Under the pieces are notes generated by a model. It saw only the letters and a program-made list of their open reading frames with translations. It made no database searches and was not told the DNA's origin. From Sinomonas albida (lineage in GTDB: Bacteria; Actinomycetota; Actinomycetes; Actinomycetales; Micrococcaceae), in assembly GCF_004919045.1 (NCBI RefSeq), contig NZ_SWDW01000011.1, positions 1-64,000 on the forward strand: a DNA stretch of 64,000 nucleotides, given 5' to 3'. Position 1 is the first letter of the stretch, and the number at the start of each line of letters is the position of its first letter. The position numbers and the translations under genes were made by a program. Shown here in pieces: positions 36,544 to 45,866 of the stretch.

Positions 36544-37721
36544 GCCTTGCCTCCTGTGATCACGCGGAGTTCGGCGAGCCATTTGGTCTGGAGGACGCCG
36601 GGGCGGCCCGGCGCGATGAGCCGAGCCGGGAAGCCGTGGTCGAGGCTCAGCGGCTCGCCGCCGAGGCGGAGGGCCACAAGCGTGAGCGGATCCCAGGCGA
36701 AGCGTTCCGGCAGGATGGTCATGCGATAGTTCCCCGCCCGCTCGAGGCTTTCGACGACGACGTCCCCGGCGCTCGCTCCCGCGGCCTCGAGGAGCCCCGC
36801 GAGGGGCACGCCGCCCCACGCGGCGTCCTGGACCCACCCCTCGACACAGGCGATGGGAAGCGAACGCTCTGCCTGCGGGCGGGCGGCGAGCTCGGCGAGG
36901 CTGAATTCCGAGACCCTCTCGCCGACGACGACGCGAAGCCGCCAGTCCGCAGCGTCCGCGGGCACGGCAACCCCCGCAGCTTCCGCCGTCCGGTTCACCG
37001 CGAGCCCCTGCGATCCGCGGCCCGGCCGCCGCGGAGTGAATACCGCGAGGGCACGCACGGCCGGGACATTCTCACTCGCCGTGCCCACGAACGCGGCCGC
37101 GGCGGCCGCCCCGACGAGGGCCAGGACCCGCCGGCGAGCGCGGCCGGCGTCGGGCGCGCTGGCGGCGCGGCTCCCGCGCCAATGGGCCGCGATCTTGGGG
37201 TACTTGACCGCGACGTGGATCAGGAGCGAGCCCAGGATCACCCACGCAAGAGCGAAGTGCGTCTCACGGAACGGGAACGGCCACGGGTACCACTGGAACG
37301 TGTTGATGACCCCGATCGTGACCTCGACGAGCGATGCGGACACGAGGACCGCGATGCTCACCCGCTCGAGCCCATGCAGGACGGACGTGACCGGCGGCCA
37401 TCGCAGGAGTTCGGGATACACCGCCCACAGCTTTCCCAGCAGGAGCGGAATGCTGACCGTGCCCGCGACGATGTGCACCGATTGCGTGACGGCGTAGAGC
37501 CACGCCGGACGGGAGAACGTGACTCCGGGCCACGTCGACGGGTCTTGAAGGAGGTGCGAATAGAAGCCCGTCACGAGGCACACCGCGAACGTCAGCGCGA
37601 GCCACCGGCCGATCACGACCGAAAGCCTTGTCCCCCGCGCAGGGGAATGCGCCGCGTCGAGCAGCTTCGCGGACACGGCTGCGGCGATCCGACCGCCGGC
37701 TCGAGTGCTTTCCCGGTCCAT
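36540..37721 (-). CDS. Molybdopterin-dependent oxidoreductase fused to a cytochrome b561-like membrane domain
   Basis: The 393-residue protein has an N-terminal membrane half (residues 35-180) with about four helices and histidines suited to haem b (SVHIVAG, LHGLER, ETHFALAW, LLIHVAVKYP). A further helix leads to a C-terminal sulfite-oxidase-fold domain. The molybdenum ligand is Cys at about residue 292 in PIACVEGW, followed by SLDHGFPARLIAPGRPG. This joins in one chain what MsrP and MsrQ do as two proteins, but facing side and substrate are unproved. It is coupled to a 70-residue membrane protein. Confidence 0.86.
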   Translation of the reverse strand: MDRESTRAGGRIAAAVSAKLLDAAHSPARGTRLSVVIGRWLALTFAVCLVTGFYSHLLQDPSTWPGVTFSRPAWLYAVTQSVHIVAGTVSIPLLLGKLWAVYPELLRWPPVTSVLHGLERVSIAVLVSASLVEVTIGVINTFQWYPWPFPFRETHFALAWVILGSLLIHVAVKYPKIAAHWRGSRAASAPDAGRARRRVLALVGAAAAAAFVGTASENVPAVRALAVFTPRRPGRGSQGLAVNRTAEAAGVAVPADAADWRLRVVVGERVSEFSLAELAARPQAERSLPIACVEGWVQDAAWGGVPLAGLLEAAGASAGDVVVESLERAGNYRMTILPERFAWDPLTLVALRLGGEPLSLDHGFPARLIAPGRPGVLQTKWLAELRVITGGKA

Positions 37722-37832
37722 GGTTCTAGGACAGCACCGTCGGAGTCCAGGCCAGCCGCCCAGACCTTACGGAACGCGAACGGGCCGGGCAGATCGGGTC
37801 CGCGCGGGCCTGCGGTGCGGCACTGTGGAACC

Positions 37833-39251
37833 GTGGCTTCTCCCGCAGTCGACCGCGCCCCGCGACGGGCCGCCCACGCGCTCCGCGCTGCCACCGCAGC
37901 TGCCGGTCTAGCAACGGCGCTTGCGGCCCTGGCCGCGGCCGTGGCGTGGACCGTCGTCGAGCGCGAAGGCGGGCGGGCGCACATCCTCGTCGGGACGGCC
38001 GCTTGCTGGGTCGCCGCGGCAGGTGCATGGTACGCGCTCCGCCTCGCCGAGCGGCGCGGAGCCTCGGAGCGCTGGGTGACGATCGCCGTCGTCCTCGGCC
38101 TGCTCGTGGCTGGGGCCGCCGCCCTCGCCGCGCCGCCGTCGACGAGCAACGACTCCGCGCGCTACGCCTGGGACGGGATCGTGCAGAAGGCCGGAATCTC
38201 GCCGTATCGGGACGTCCCCGCCTCCGACACACTCGCGCCTCTGCGGCCCGCCTGGCTCTTCGCGGGCGGGTGCGACGGCCCTTCGCCCCACTTTCCGACG
38301 GGCGACGTCGCGACCGCCTCCATCCCGAGCGGGTCGCCGCTGTGCACAGCGATCAACCGCCCCCAGGTGCCCACGGCCTATCCGCCGGTCGCCGAGGGTT
38401 ATTTCCTGCTGGTCCGGCTCCTGCTGCCCTCGAACGCAGCGTGGCTTGCGTTCCAAGCGGCGGGGTTGGCCCTCGCCGCCGCTGTGGCCCTCGTGCTCGT
38501 ACGGCTGATGCGGCGCGAGGGACGTCCCGTCTCGTGGGCGGCGCTCTGGGCGTGGAACCCGCTCGTGTTCCTCGAGGCCGTCAACAATGCGCACGTCGAC
38601 GTGCTCTCGGCCGCGCTCCTGCTCGGGGCCAGCCTCCTCTCAGCGCGGAAGGCTGGCTCGTCCGGGGTACTCTTCGGTCTCGCCATCGCGACCAAGCTCA
38701 TCCCCGCCATCGCCCTCCCGGGAATGCTCCGCAACAGGCCGTGGCGTTTCGTCGCGGGGGCCACGCTCGCCGTCGTCGGCGCCTACGTTCCCTACGTCGT
38801 ACTGTCCGGGCCGGCCGTCATCGGCTATCTGCCCGGCTATCTTTCCGAGGAGGGGTACGCGTCCGGCGACACGACGCGCTTCGCCCTCCCCGGGATCGTG
38901 CTGCCTCCGCTCGCGGCGCTCGTCGTCGGCCTGGCGGCGGTGCTCGGCGTGTGGATCTGGGTATGGACGCGCCGCCACGCCGTCGCGCCCGCCACCGCAC
39001 AGGCCATGGCGGTCGGCTGGACCCTCGTCATCGTGTGCCCCAGCTACGCGTGGTACGCGCTCATGCTCATCCCCCTCGCTGTGCTCGGCCGGCGTATCGA
39101 GTTCCTCATCGTTCCGCTCGCGCTCGAAGCCGTGACGGCAACGGTCGGGACTGATGCCGGCCCCGCCGTGAGCCGCGTCGCCATGGCAACGGCGGCCGCT
39201 GTTGTGCTGCTGGTGGCCCTCAGGAGGCGCCGCGACGCCCGGTGCCGGTGA
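37833..39251 (+). CDS. GT-C type polyprenyl-phosphate-dependent membrane glycosyltransferase
   Basis: The 472-residue protein has about 11-13 helices. The long first external loop holds an acidic motif and typical pattern SNDSARYAWDGIVQKAGISP and NRPQVPTAYPPVAEGYFLL, seen in GT87-like mannosyltransferases that use polyprenyl-phosphate sugars outside the membrane. Start: GTG at 37833, 6 nt after CACTGT; the open frame far upstream is antisense. Position and type match Rv0541c (MtxT) of mycobacteria as I recall it. Confidence 0.83.
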   Translation: MASPAVDRAPRRAAHALRAATAAAGLATALAALAAAVAWTVVEREGGRAHILVGTAACWVAAAGAWYALRLAERRGASERWVTIAVVLGLLVAGAAALAAPPSTSNDSARYAWDGIVQKAGISPYRDVPASDTLAPLRPAWLFAGGCDGPSPHFPTGDVATASIPSGSPLCTAINRPQVPTAYPPVAEGYFLLVRLLLPSNAAWLAFQAAGLALAAAVALVLVRLMRREGRPVSWAALWAWNPLVFLEAVNNAHVDVLSAALLLGASLLSARKAGSSGVLFGLAIATKLIPAIALPGMLRNRPWRFVAGATLAVVGAYVPYVVLSGPAVIGYLPGYLSEEGYASGDTTRFALPGIVLPPLAALVVGLAAVLGVWIWVWTRRHAVAPATAQAMAVGWTLVIVCPSYAWYALMLIPLAVLGRRIEFLIVPLALEAVTATVGTDAGPAVSRVAMATAAAVVLLVALRRRRDARCR

Positions 39252-39370
39252 ATCGCACCGACGGCACCCGATGTTGCGGCCGGGCGTGAGAGAGGTCACG
39301 CGAAGTCATGCATGGCCGAGACCCCGCCCCCGCACAGCCCACGCATAGGATTCGTCCTTACATTTCTGCC

Positions 39371-40945
39371 GTGAACCGAAGAACCGTCGTCATCAACTCC
39401 GCCCTCGGAGTCGCCGCCCTCCTGCTCGCGGGCGGCACCTACGCGACCATCACCGCCACCGCGAAGCCGGTGAGCGCGGTGAGCTCGCGCACCGTAGCGG
39501 TAAGCCGCGCGACTCTCGCGGCGACGGCAACGGCGACGGGGAACGTGTCCTCGACCTCGACGACCGCCGTCGGGCCAGGCAACTGCTCGGGTCCCGTCAC
39601 GGCAGTCAAGGTCAGTGTGGGCCAGGCCGTCAAGGCCGGCCAGGAGCTCGTGGACCTCGATCCGACCAACCAGCAGAACGCCGTCGACTCCGCCCAGGCC
39701 GCGCTCGACTCCGCCGTGGCGCAGGCCGGGCAGCAGGCCGCCCAGTCGGCGAACTCGGTGTCGCAGGCCCAGCAGCAGCTCACGAACGCCCAGCAAACGC
39801 AGGCGCTCGACGCGCAGCAGCAGGCGGCTGCCGTGGCCAACGCGCAGAAGCAGGTCGACACGGACCAGGCCACCGTCGCCACGGCCCAGACGACGGCGAC
39901 GGCGAACCCCAACAACGTGCCTGACCAGAACGCGCTGACCTCCGCGCAGTCCCAGCTCACCAAGGACCAGCAGGCGCTCACCCAGGCTCAGAACCAGCAG
40001 CAGAGCACGGCGCTCAAGGACCAGCAGTCGATCGCGTCGGCCCAAGTCTCGGTGAACTCGGCCGTGAACTCCCAGGCCAACGCGGCGCCAGGCAACACGA
40101 CGTCCTCGCAGATCGCCCTCCAGACGGCCCAGAAGAACCTCGCGGACTGCACCGTGAAGGCGCCAGCCGACGGAACCGTCACTGCGGTCGGTGCGGTCGT
40201 CGGGGCGAACGCCGGCAGCGGCTCGAGCTCCGGTTCGTCCAGCGCCTCCGGCTCCGGCGGGTCCGGGTCGGCGGCCTCCGGATCGAGCTCGGCCTCGAGC
40301 ACGTCCTCGTCCGGCTCGGGCCTCGTGACGCTCACGGACACCGGCCACCTCGAGGTCGTCGCGGGCTTCTCCGAGTCGGACGTGGCCGCGATGAAGGTCG
40401 GCCAGGCCGCGACGTTCACGTTCCCCGCGATCAAGACGGACGCCAACGCGGCCGCCGTCACCGGCGCCGTGACCTCGATCGCCGCGACGTCGACCACGAC
40501 GAGCGGGGTGGTCACCTACGCGGTGACGGTCTCGATCGCGAACCCGCCCGCCGCCGTCCGGCTCGGCGAGAGCGCGAACATCTCCGTGACCACCTCGACG
40601 GCCGCCAACGCGCTCGTGGTCCCGACACTCGCCGTCACCACGACCGGTAACCGCCAGACCGTGAGCGTCGAGCGCAACGGGACCGAGCAAACAGTCGCCA
40701 TCACCACCGGCATCACGGCGAACGGCCGCACCGAGGTCCTCACCGGGCTCACGGAGGGCGATCAGGTGGTCCTTCCGAGCGTCACGACGAGCACGGACAC
40801 GAGTTCCCAGAGCACGCGCGGCGGGCTGTTCGGCGGAGGCGGCTTCGGCGGTGCGGGTGGCGCCGGCGGCGGAACCGGGGGTTCCGGCAACGGCACCACG
40901 CGAGGGGGCACTGGTGGCAGCAACAACACCGGCACCGGCAAGTGA
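39371..40945 (+). CDS. Membrane fusion (MacA-like) adaptor protein of an ABC exporter
   Basis: The 524-residue protein has an N-terminal signal anchor, a split lipoyl domain (VTAVKVSVGQAVKAGQELVD and CTVKAPADGTVTAV), and between them a Gln/Ala/Asn/Thr-rich helical hairpin of about 150 residues. A 35-residue Ser/Gly linker, a beta-barrel domain (VVAGFSESDVAAMKVGQ) and a Gly-rich C-terminus follow. It would link the MacB-like permease to the cell wall side. Start: GTG at 39371, 6 nt after TACATT. It overlaps the ATPase gene by 32 nt. Confidence 0.88.
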   Translation: MNRRTVVINSALGVAALLLAGGTYATITATAKPVSAVSSRTVAVSRATLAATATATGNVSSTSTTAVGPGNCSGPVTAVKVSVGQAVKAGQELVDLDPTNQQNAVDSAQAALDSAVAQAGQQAAQSANSVSQAQQQLTNAQQTQALDAQQQAAAVANAQKQVDTDQATVATAQTTATANPNNVPDQNALTSAQSQLTKDQQALTQAQNQQQSTALKDQQSIASAQVSVNSAVNSQANAAPGNTTSSQIALQTAQKNLADCTVKAPADGTVTAVGAVVGANAGSGSSSGSSSASGSGGSGSAASGSSSASSTSSSGSGLVTLTDTGHLEVVAGFSESDVAAMKVGQAATFTFPAIKTDANAAAVTGAVTSIAATSTTTSGVVTYAVTVSIANPPAAVRLGESANISVTTSTAANALVVPTLAVTTTGNRQTVSVERNGTEQTVAITTGITANGRTEVLTGLTEGDQVVLPSVTTSTDTSSQSTRGGLFGGGGFGGAGGAGGGTGGSGNGTTRGGTGGSNNTGTGK

Positions 40946-41705
40946 GGTCCGGGCGGCGCCAGCCGCCCACCGCGCTCCGCGTCCCGTCATTGCGCTGGAC
41001 CGCATCCGAAAGGTCTACGGGCAGGGCGAGGCAGAGGTCCGCGCGCTCGACGGCGTGAGCCTCACCATCAAGCGTGGCGAGTTCGTCGCGATCGTCGGCG
41101 CATCCGGCTCCGGCAAGTCCACGATGATGAACATCATTGGCTGCCTCGACGCCCCCACTTCCGGCCGATACTTCATGGACGGCATCGAGACGGGCGAGCT
41201 CGACGAGTTCCAGCTCGCGCAGATCCGCAACCGCAAGATCGGCTTCGTGTTCCAGAGCTTCAACCTCATCCCGCGGACGCGGGCCGTCGAGAACGTCGCC
41301 ATGCCGCTTGCGTACCGCAAGGTGCCCCGGCGCGAGCGGCACGACCTCGCGCTGAAGGCGCTCGACGCCGTCGGCCTTTCGACGCGCGCAGGGCACCTTC
41401 CCTCCCAGCTCTCGGGCGGCCAGCAGCAGCGTGTGGCGATCGCCCGCGCCCTCGTGACCGAGCCCGTGCTCCTCCTCGCGGACGAGCCGACGGGCGCGCT
41501 CGACACGCACTCGTCCGAGGAGATCCTGGACCTGTTCGGGGCCCTGCACGCTCGCGGCCGCACGATCGTCATGATCACGCACGAGCCCGAGGTCGCCGCG
41601 CGGGCCCAGCGCGTAGTGCGCATGCAGGACGGGCGAGTGATCGCAGACACGGCCGCATCCGGGGCGCAGACGTCCGCGCAACACTTCGCGGGAGGTGCCC
41701 AATGA
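40914..41705 (+). CDS. MacB/LolD-type ABC transporter ATP-binding protein
   Basis: The 263-residue ATPase has Walker [10 protein letters not shown], the Q-loop [11 protein letters not shown], signature [15 protein letters not shown], Walker [14 protein letters not shown] and the switch His in ITHEPE, all typical of the MacB/LolD group. Start: GTG at 40914 with GAGGGGG upstream, inside the 3' end of the adaptor gene; GTG at 40851 would be longer. It overlaps the permease gene by ATGA. Confidence 0.92.
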   Translation: MAATTPAPASEVRAAPAAHRAPRPVIALDRIRKVYGQGEAEVRALDGVSLTIKRGEFVAIVGASGSGKSTMMNIIGCLDAPTSGRYFMDGIETGELDEFQLAQIRNRKIGFVFQSFNLIPRTRAVENVAMPLAYRKVPRRERHDLALKALDAVGLSTRAGHLPSQLSGGQQQRVAIARALVTEPVLLLADEPTGALDTHSSEEILDLFGALHARGRTIVMITHEPEVAARAQRVVRMQDGRVIADTAASGAQTSAQHFAGGAQ

Positions 41706-42931
41706 TCACGGAAGCGGTCCGCTTCGCGCTCTCCGGCATTGCGGCGAACAAGATGCGCTCGGTCCTCACGACCTTGGGCATCGTGATCGGCATCAGCGCC
41801 GTCATCACGCTGCTCGCCGTCGGCGCGGGGACGTCGAACATGATCAAGGACCAGATCGGCAAGCTCGGCACGAACGTCCTCACGGTGAACCGCGCCGTCG
41901 CGACCGGCGGCCGCTCGACCGGAGGGAGCGCGACCGGGGCACGCACGCAGTCCACGAACCTCACGATCGCGGACCAGCAGGCGCTCAACGATCCGGTGCT
42001 CGCGCCGGACATCGCCACGACCGCCCCCGTAGTCCAGGCCCAGTCGGTCACCGCGACGCTCGGCACCTCGACGCACTCGATCGCGTCGACGCTCGGCACC
42101 TCGCCCTCGTACTTCGGGATCTCGAACTTCACCGTCGCGGCGGGCCGACTCCTCGACGACGCGGACTCCGGGCAGGCGGTCGTGGTGATCGGGAACAGCG
42201 TCGCCGTTGACCTCGCGACGGACGTCTCGACGCTCGTCGGGCAGACCGTCTCCCTCAACGGACAGAACTTCACGGTGGCGGGCGTGCTCGCGTCGAAGGG
42301 CACGAGCGGCCTCAACGACCCGGACGATGTGGCGATGGTCCCGTACGCGACCGCCCAGGACAAGTTCACGGGCTACTCGGCGAGCCTCTCCTCGATCGCC
42401 GTGCAGGCCAAGAGCGCGGACGTCATGACCCAGGCCCAGAACGAGATCCAGCAGATCCTCGACGCGCGCCACAACGTCACGAGCGCGAACCGCGACTACC
42501 AGGTCCGCAATCAGGCGCAGGTCCTTTCGACCGCGACGACGACGACCCAGACGCTCACGATCCTCCTGAGCGCGGTGGCCGGCATCAGCCTCCTGGTAGG
42601 CGGCATCGGCGTCATGAACATCATGCTCGTGACCGTCACGGAGCGAACGCGTGAGATCGGCATCCGGAAGGCGATCGGCGCGACGCGGGGGAACATCGTG
42701 ATGCAGTTCCTCGTAGAGTCGCTCATCATCTCGATCCTCGGCGGCATCGTCGGAATCCTCATCGGATTCGGCGCCTCGAGCTTCACGATTGCCGGAATCC
42801 GACCCGAGGTCCAGTGGTGGACCGTCTGGCTGAGCGTCGTCGTCTCGGCCGGGATCGGGCTCGTGTTCGGCATCTACCCGGCGAACAAGGCCGCCAAGCT
42901 CCGCCCCATCGACGCCCTCCGTTACGAATAG
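41702..42931 (+). CDS. MacB-type (FtsX family) ABC permease
   Basis: The 409-residue permease has the MacB layout: one N-terminal helix ([19 protein letters not shown]), a large external domain of about 230 residues, then three C-terminal helices with the FtsX core ([21 protein letters not shown] and [13 protein letters not shown]). Such mechanotransmission systems export peptides, antibiotics or lipoproteins with a MacA-like adaptor, which is encoded two genes upstream. Confidence 0.92.
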   Translation: MITEAVRFALSGIAANKMRSVLTTLGIVIGISAVITLLAVGAGTSNMIKDQIGKLGTNVLTVNRAVATGGRSTGGSATGARTQSTNLTIADQQALNDPVLAPDIATTAPVVQAQSVTATLGTSTHSIASTLGTSPSYFGISNFTVAAGRLLDDADSGQAVVVIGNSVAVDLATDVSTLVGQTVSLNGQNFTVAGVLASKGTSGLNDPDDVAMVPYATAQDKFTGYSASLSSIAVQAKSADVMTQAQNEIQQILDARHNVTSANRDYQVRNQAQVLSTATTTTQTLTILLSAVAGISLLVGGIGVMNIMLVTVTERTREIGIRKAIGATRGNIVMQFLVESLIISILGGIVGILIGFGASSFTIAGIRPEVQWWTVWLSVVVSAGIGLVFGIYPANKAAKLRPIDALRYE

Positions 42932-42954
42932 GCCCCACCATGAGAGAGCCGCAC

Positions 42955-43533
42955 ATGTCCGAGCGCACCTCCGAGAACGAGCGCACCGAAGAATTGGGGC
43001 GCGCAGGCGAATTCGAGCACACCGCCGAATTCACGCCCGTCGAGAGCCCCACCCAGTCCTTCGAGTCCCCGTCCCCCGGCTGGGGCGCTCCCGCCTGGGG
43101 CGCGCCACAGCAGCAGGCGGCGTACGACGGCGGGGTGCCGGCCGCCGTCGTCGGCCATCCTGCCGAGCCGGCCTGGGCGGGCGAGCCGCTCGACCAGCCG
43201 GTTGACGACGACGAACCCTTCGTCCCAGCGAAGCGGTACCGCATGTCGCGGTTCACGAAGGTGCTCGTGTGCCTGTGCCTCGTGCTGGCTGGCGCGCTGG
43301 GCGGGGCGGCCATCCAGAAGGCCGTCGACGCAGGAAACGGCACGGGAACGACCGGCCGCAACTTCTCGCAATTCGCGCCCGGCAACGGGACCGGCACAGG
43401 CAGCGGCCAGAACGGCGCGGGCACGGGCCAGAATGGCACTGGCGGCTACGGCGGGCGGACCCGGGCCAGCCAGGGCGCGACTGCTCCGACGGCACCGGCC
43501 GTCGCACCGTCGGGCGGCTCGGGCGGCAACTGA
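42955..43533 (+). CDS. Single-pass membrane protein of the MacAB-like operon, unknown function
   Basis: The 192-residue protein has a Glu/Thr-rich cytoplasmic half ([19 protein letters not shown]), Gly/Ala/Pro/Trp segments, one helix at about 100-120 ([20 protein letters not shown]) and an external tail rich in Gly, Asn, Thr and Gln. Start: ATG at 42955 with GAGAGAG upstream; ATG at 42940 is possible. It lies 23 nt after the permease gene and ahead of a terminator, so it belongs to the export operon. Confidence 0.72.
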   Translation: MSERTSENERTEELGRAGEFEHTAEFTPVESPTQSFESPSPGWGAPAWGAPQQQAAYDGGVPAAVVGHPAEPAWAGEPLDQPVDDDEPFVPAKRYRMSRFTKVLVCLCLVLAGALGGAAIQKAVDAGNGTGTTGRNFSQFAPGNGTGTGSGQNGAGTGQNGTGGYGGRTRASQGATAPTAPAVAPSGGSGGN

Positions 43534-43559
43534 CGCGAGGACGGGACCCCGCAACCCGC

Positions 43560-43602
43560 GGGACGAGACCCCGCAACGTTGTGGGGTCTCGTCCCTTTCG
43601 TT
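43560..43602 (+). terminator. Terminator of the MacAB-like operon
   Basis: GGGACGAGACCCC (43560-43572) pairs perfectly with GGGGTCTCGTCCC (43583-43595) and is followed by TTTCGTT, 27 nt after the last stop. A second partial copy of the right arm (TTGTGGGGTCTTGTCC) follows. Confidence 0.88.
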
Positions 43603-43625
43603 GTGGGGTCTTGTCCTGTCCTGAG

Positions 43626-43653
43626 TTGTGCGCCGCGACAGAGCCTGTATCAT
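43626..43653 (+). promoter_or_regulatory. Promoter of the magnesium transport operon
   Basis: TTGTGC (43626-43631) and TATCAT (43648-43653) are 16 bp apart, placing the start near 43660, just before the M-box. The -10 is embedded in the inverted repeat CTGTA-TCATG-TACAG (43645-43659), a possible operator for an additional regulator. Confidence 0.6.
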
Positions 43654-43663
43654 GTACAGCGCA

Positions 43664-43862
43664 AGGTGCCGTTCGTTAGCTGAGGCTCCTTCGCGGATAC
43701 AAGCCAGCGACCCTAAACGTCGAGAGACGCCACCGGTCAGGACAGGCTGCCCCGGTCTAAGGGGCAACCCCGATTGGCTCCCTCCCCTCGGAGGGTCACG
43801 ACGCGAAGTGCCAAAGGTCTTACGAGGAAGGGCACCCCGGCATTTCTTGCCGGGGCCTCCTT
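43664..43862 (+). ncRNA. M-box (ykoK) magnesium riboswitch with expression-platform hairpin
   Basis: The conserved M-box blocks appear in order: CGTTAGCTGAGGCTCCT (43674-43690), GGATAC, CGTCGAGAGACGCCA and AGTGCCAAAGGTCTTACGA (43807-43825), matching the aptamer of Bacillus subtilis mgtE closely. The hairpin CCCCGGCA-TTTCT-TGCCGGGG (43835-43855), extended by GAAGG/CCTTC, follows and is the likely expression platform. Magnesium binding should reduce expression of the NRAMP-related transporter and MgtE-like protein downstream. Confidence 0.93.
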
Positions 43863-43899
43863 CAGGTGCGTGAAAGACGAGCACAGGAGGTGACGGCCC

Positions 43900-43941
43900 G
43901 TGTCAAGCGGCGATAGTAGTACTTCCTTGCGTAACCCCTGA
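43900..43941 (+). CDS. Possible 13-codon leader peptide between M-box and transporter gene
   Basis: A GTG at 43900 with a strong ribosome site (CAGGAGG, 9 nt upstream) opens a frame of 13 codons ending Leu-Arg-Asn-Pro-stop at 43939-43941. The stop lies in a hairpin, CCCTGA (43936-43941) with TCAGGG (43951-43956), followed by a pyrimidine-rich run ending CTTT. This layout resembles leader-peptide attenuation, as with mgtL in Salmonella. Translation is not proved. Confidence 0.45.
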   Translation: MSSGDSSTSLRNP

Positions 43942-44059
43942 ACCTCCCGCTCAGGGCTCTCCTCCTCTTTCCCAGCGCGTCGATCCCGGCCCAGACCCGG
44001 GCGAGTTCGGCGTGCCCGCTTCACAAACCCCGGCCACCGTCGGGAGGAAGCAGGTCCCC

Positions 44060-45790
44060 ATGATCAAGACCTCACTGTCCCGTGCCCACCGCCCCTCAAC
44101 CTCCAAGATCCAGGCGCCGCACGCGGCCGCTCATGAGGGCCCAACCACGAACGGCCCGACCACGGGGGCCTCTGCCGTCCTCGATACCGCACACGTCGGC
44201 GACATCAAGGGCGCGTTCGGCACCATCCTGCTCGACGAGAACTCGAGCCCGCAGAGCTGGAAGGCGCGGCTCAAGACGCTTCTGGCCATCATCGGCCCGG
44301 GCCTCATCGTCATGGTCGGCGACAACGACGCCGGTGCCTTCGGCACGTACACCCAGGCCGGGCAGAACTACGGCACGAGCCTCCTCTGGACTCTCGTGCT
44401 CCTGGTCCCCGTGCTCTTCGTCAACCAGGAAATGGTCCTGCGGCTCGGCGCCGTGACGGGCGTGGGCCACGCCCGTCTCATCCTCGAGCGCTTCGGCAAG
44501 TTCTGGGGTGCGTTCAGCGTCATCGACCTGTTCATCCTCAACGCACTCACGATCGTCACCGAATTCATCGGGATCAGCATCGGCCTCTCGTACCTCGGCG
44601 TGCCCCAGATCCCGGGTGTGATCGTCTCCGCGCTCGTAGTCATCGGCGCGACGAGCACCGGCTCGTTCCAGCGCTTCGAGCGCGTCTGCATGGTGCTCGT
44701 CTTCGGCTCGCTCCTGCTCGTCCCGATCTTCTTCATGTCCAGCCCCGACTACGGCCAGATCGCGCACGACTTCGTGGTCCCCGGCATTCCCTCCGGCTCG
44801 AGCATCTCCGACGTCACGCTGCTCATCATCGCGATCGTCGGCACCACGATCGCCCCATGGCAGCTGTTCTTCCAGCAGTCCTACGTGATCGACAAGCGCA
44901 TCACGCCCCGCTACATGAAGTACGAGAAGGCCGATCTGTGGATCGGGATCGTCATCGTGGTCCTCGGCGCCGGCGCGATCATCTCGTTCACGGCCTTCAC
45001 GTTCGCCGGCAAGCCTGAGTTCGGGCAGTTCACGGACGCCGGAGGCGTCGCGCAGGGCCTTGAGAAGTACGTGGGCCACATCGCGGGCATCCTGTTCGCG
45101 CTCGCGCTCATCGACGCGTCGATCATCGGCGCCGCGGCGGTCGGCCTCTCGACCTCCTACGCGCTCGGAGACGTCCTGGGCCTCAAGCACTCTTTGCACC
45201 GCAAGGTGAGCGAGGCGAAGGGCTTCTACGCCGCATTCGCGGGAATCATCCTCGTCTCGGCGATCATCGTTCTCATCCCCGGAAGCCCGCTCGGCCTCCT
45301 CACCGTCGGGGTCCAGGTCCTCGCGGGCGTCCTGCTTCCGTCCGCGACGCTGTTCCTCCTCCTGCTGTGCAACGACAAGCAGGTCATGGGTCCGTGGGTG
45401 AACGGCAGGGCCATGAACGCCTTCACGTCCCTCGTCATCGCGGTCCTGGTGATCCTTTCGGTCGTCCTCACCACCGCGACCCTGTTCCCGGGCATCGACG
45501 GCGGCACGATCTTGACGATCCTCGGCGGCGGTGCCGTCCTGGTCATCCTCGCGGCGCTCGTCTTCGCGGCGTTCCGGATCCGCGCCCGGGCCCTGGGCCA
45601 GGTCACGCAAGCGCCCGCCGTCGACCGTTCCGAGCGGCTCACGTGGCGCATGCCGCCGATCGCGCTCCTCGAGCGCCCACAGCTCTCGCTCACGCGCCGG
45701 GTCGGGCTGGGCGTCCTGTGGGTCTACCTCATCGTCGCGATGATCCTCGTGATCGTCCGTGTGGTCCAGCTCGCCCTCGGCGCCGCCTGA
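44060..45790 (+). CDS. NRAMP-related divalent metal transporter, probably magnesium (NRMT-like)
   Basis: This 576-residue protein has a hydrophilic N-terminus of about 70 residues and about eleven helices. The NRAMP fold is evident, but helix 1 has GDNDAGAF (residues 87-94) instead of the DPGN motif, and helix 6 has Ala265-Pro-Trp-Gln where Mn/Fe transporters have Met-Pro-His-Asn. Loss of that methionine is the mark of the magnesium-transporting NRMT branch. The M-box upstream supports magnesium. Start: ATG at 44060 with GGGAGGAAG. Confidence 0.9.
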   Translation: MIKTSLSRAHRPSTSKIQAPHAAAHEGPTTNGPTTGASAVLDTAHVGDIKGAFGTILLDENSSPQSWKARLKTLLAIIGPGLIVMVGDNDAGAFGTYTQAGQNYGTSLLWTLVLLVPVLFVNQEMVLRLGAVTGVGHARLILERFGKFWGAFSVIDLFILNALTIVTEFIGISIGLSYLGVPQIPGVIVSALVVIGATSTGSFQRFERVCMVLVFGSLLLVPIFFMSSPDYGQIAHDFVVPGIPSGSSISDVTLLIIAIVGTTIAPWQLFFQQSYVIDKRITPRYMKYEKADLWIGIVIVVLGAGAIISFTAFTFAGKPEFGQFTDAGGVAQGLEKYVGHIAGILFALALIDASIIGAAAVGLSTSYALGDVLGLKHSLHRKVSEAKGFYAAFAGIILVSAIIVLIPGSPLGLLTVGVQVLAGVLLPSATLFLLLLCNDKQVMGPWVNGRAMNAFTSLVIAVLVILSVVLTTATLFPGIDGGTILTILGGGAVLVILAALVFAAFRIRARALGQVTQAPAVDRSERLTWRMPPIALLERPQLSLTRRVGLGVLWVYLIVAMILVIVRVVQLALGAA

Positions 45791-45866
45791 TCTTCTCCTC
45801 CCGATTCCCCTCGTGCGTGACGTACAGTCACCTCGAGCGGACTGACGTGCTCCCGAAAGGCACCCG

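Noticed and set aside
36432-39251. A 939-codon plus-strand frame
   Set aside because: Codons before 37833 are antisense to the molybdopterin oxidoreductase and are Arg/Pro/Gly-rich without domain character. Only the GT-C part is real.
44012-44059. Earlier start of the NRAMP-like gene at 44012
   Set aside because: No ribosome site there, whereas ATG at 44060 has GGGAGGAAG at proper distance.
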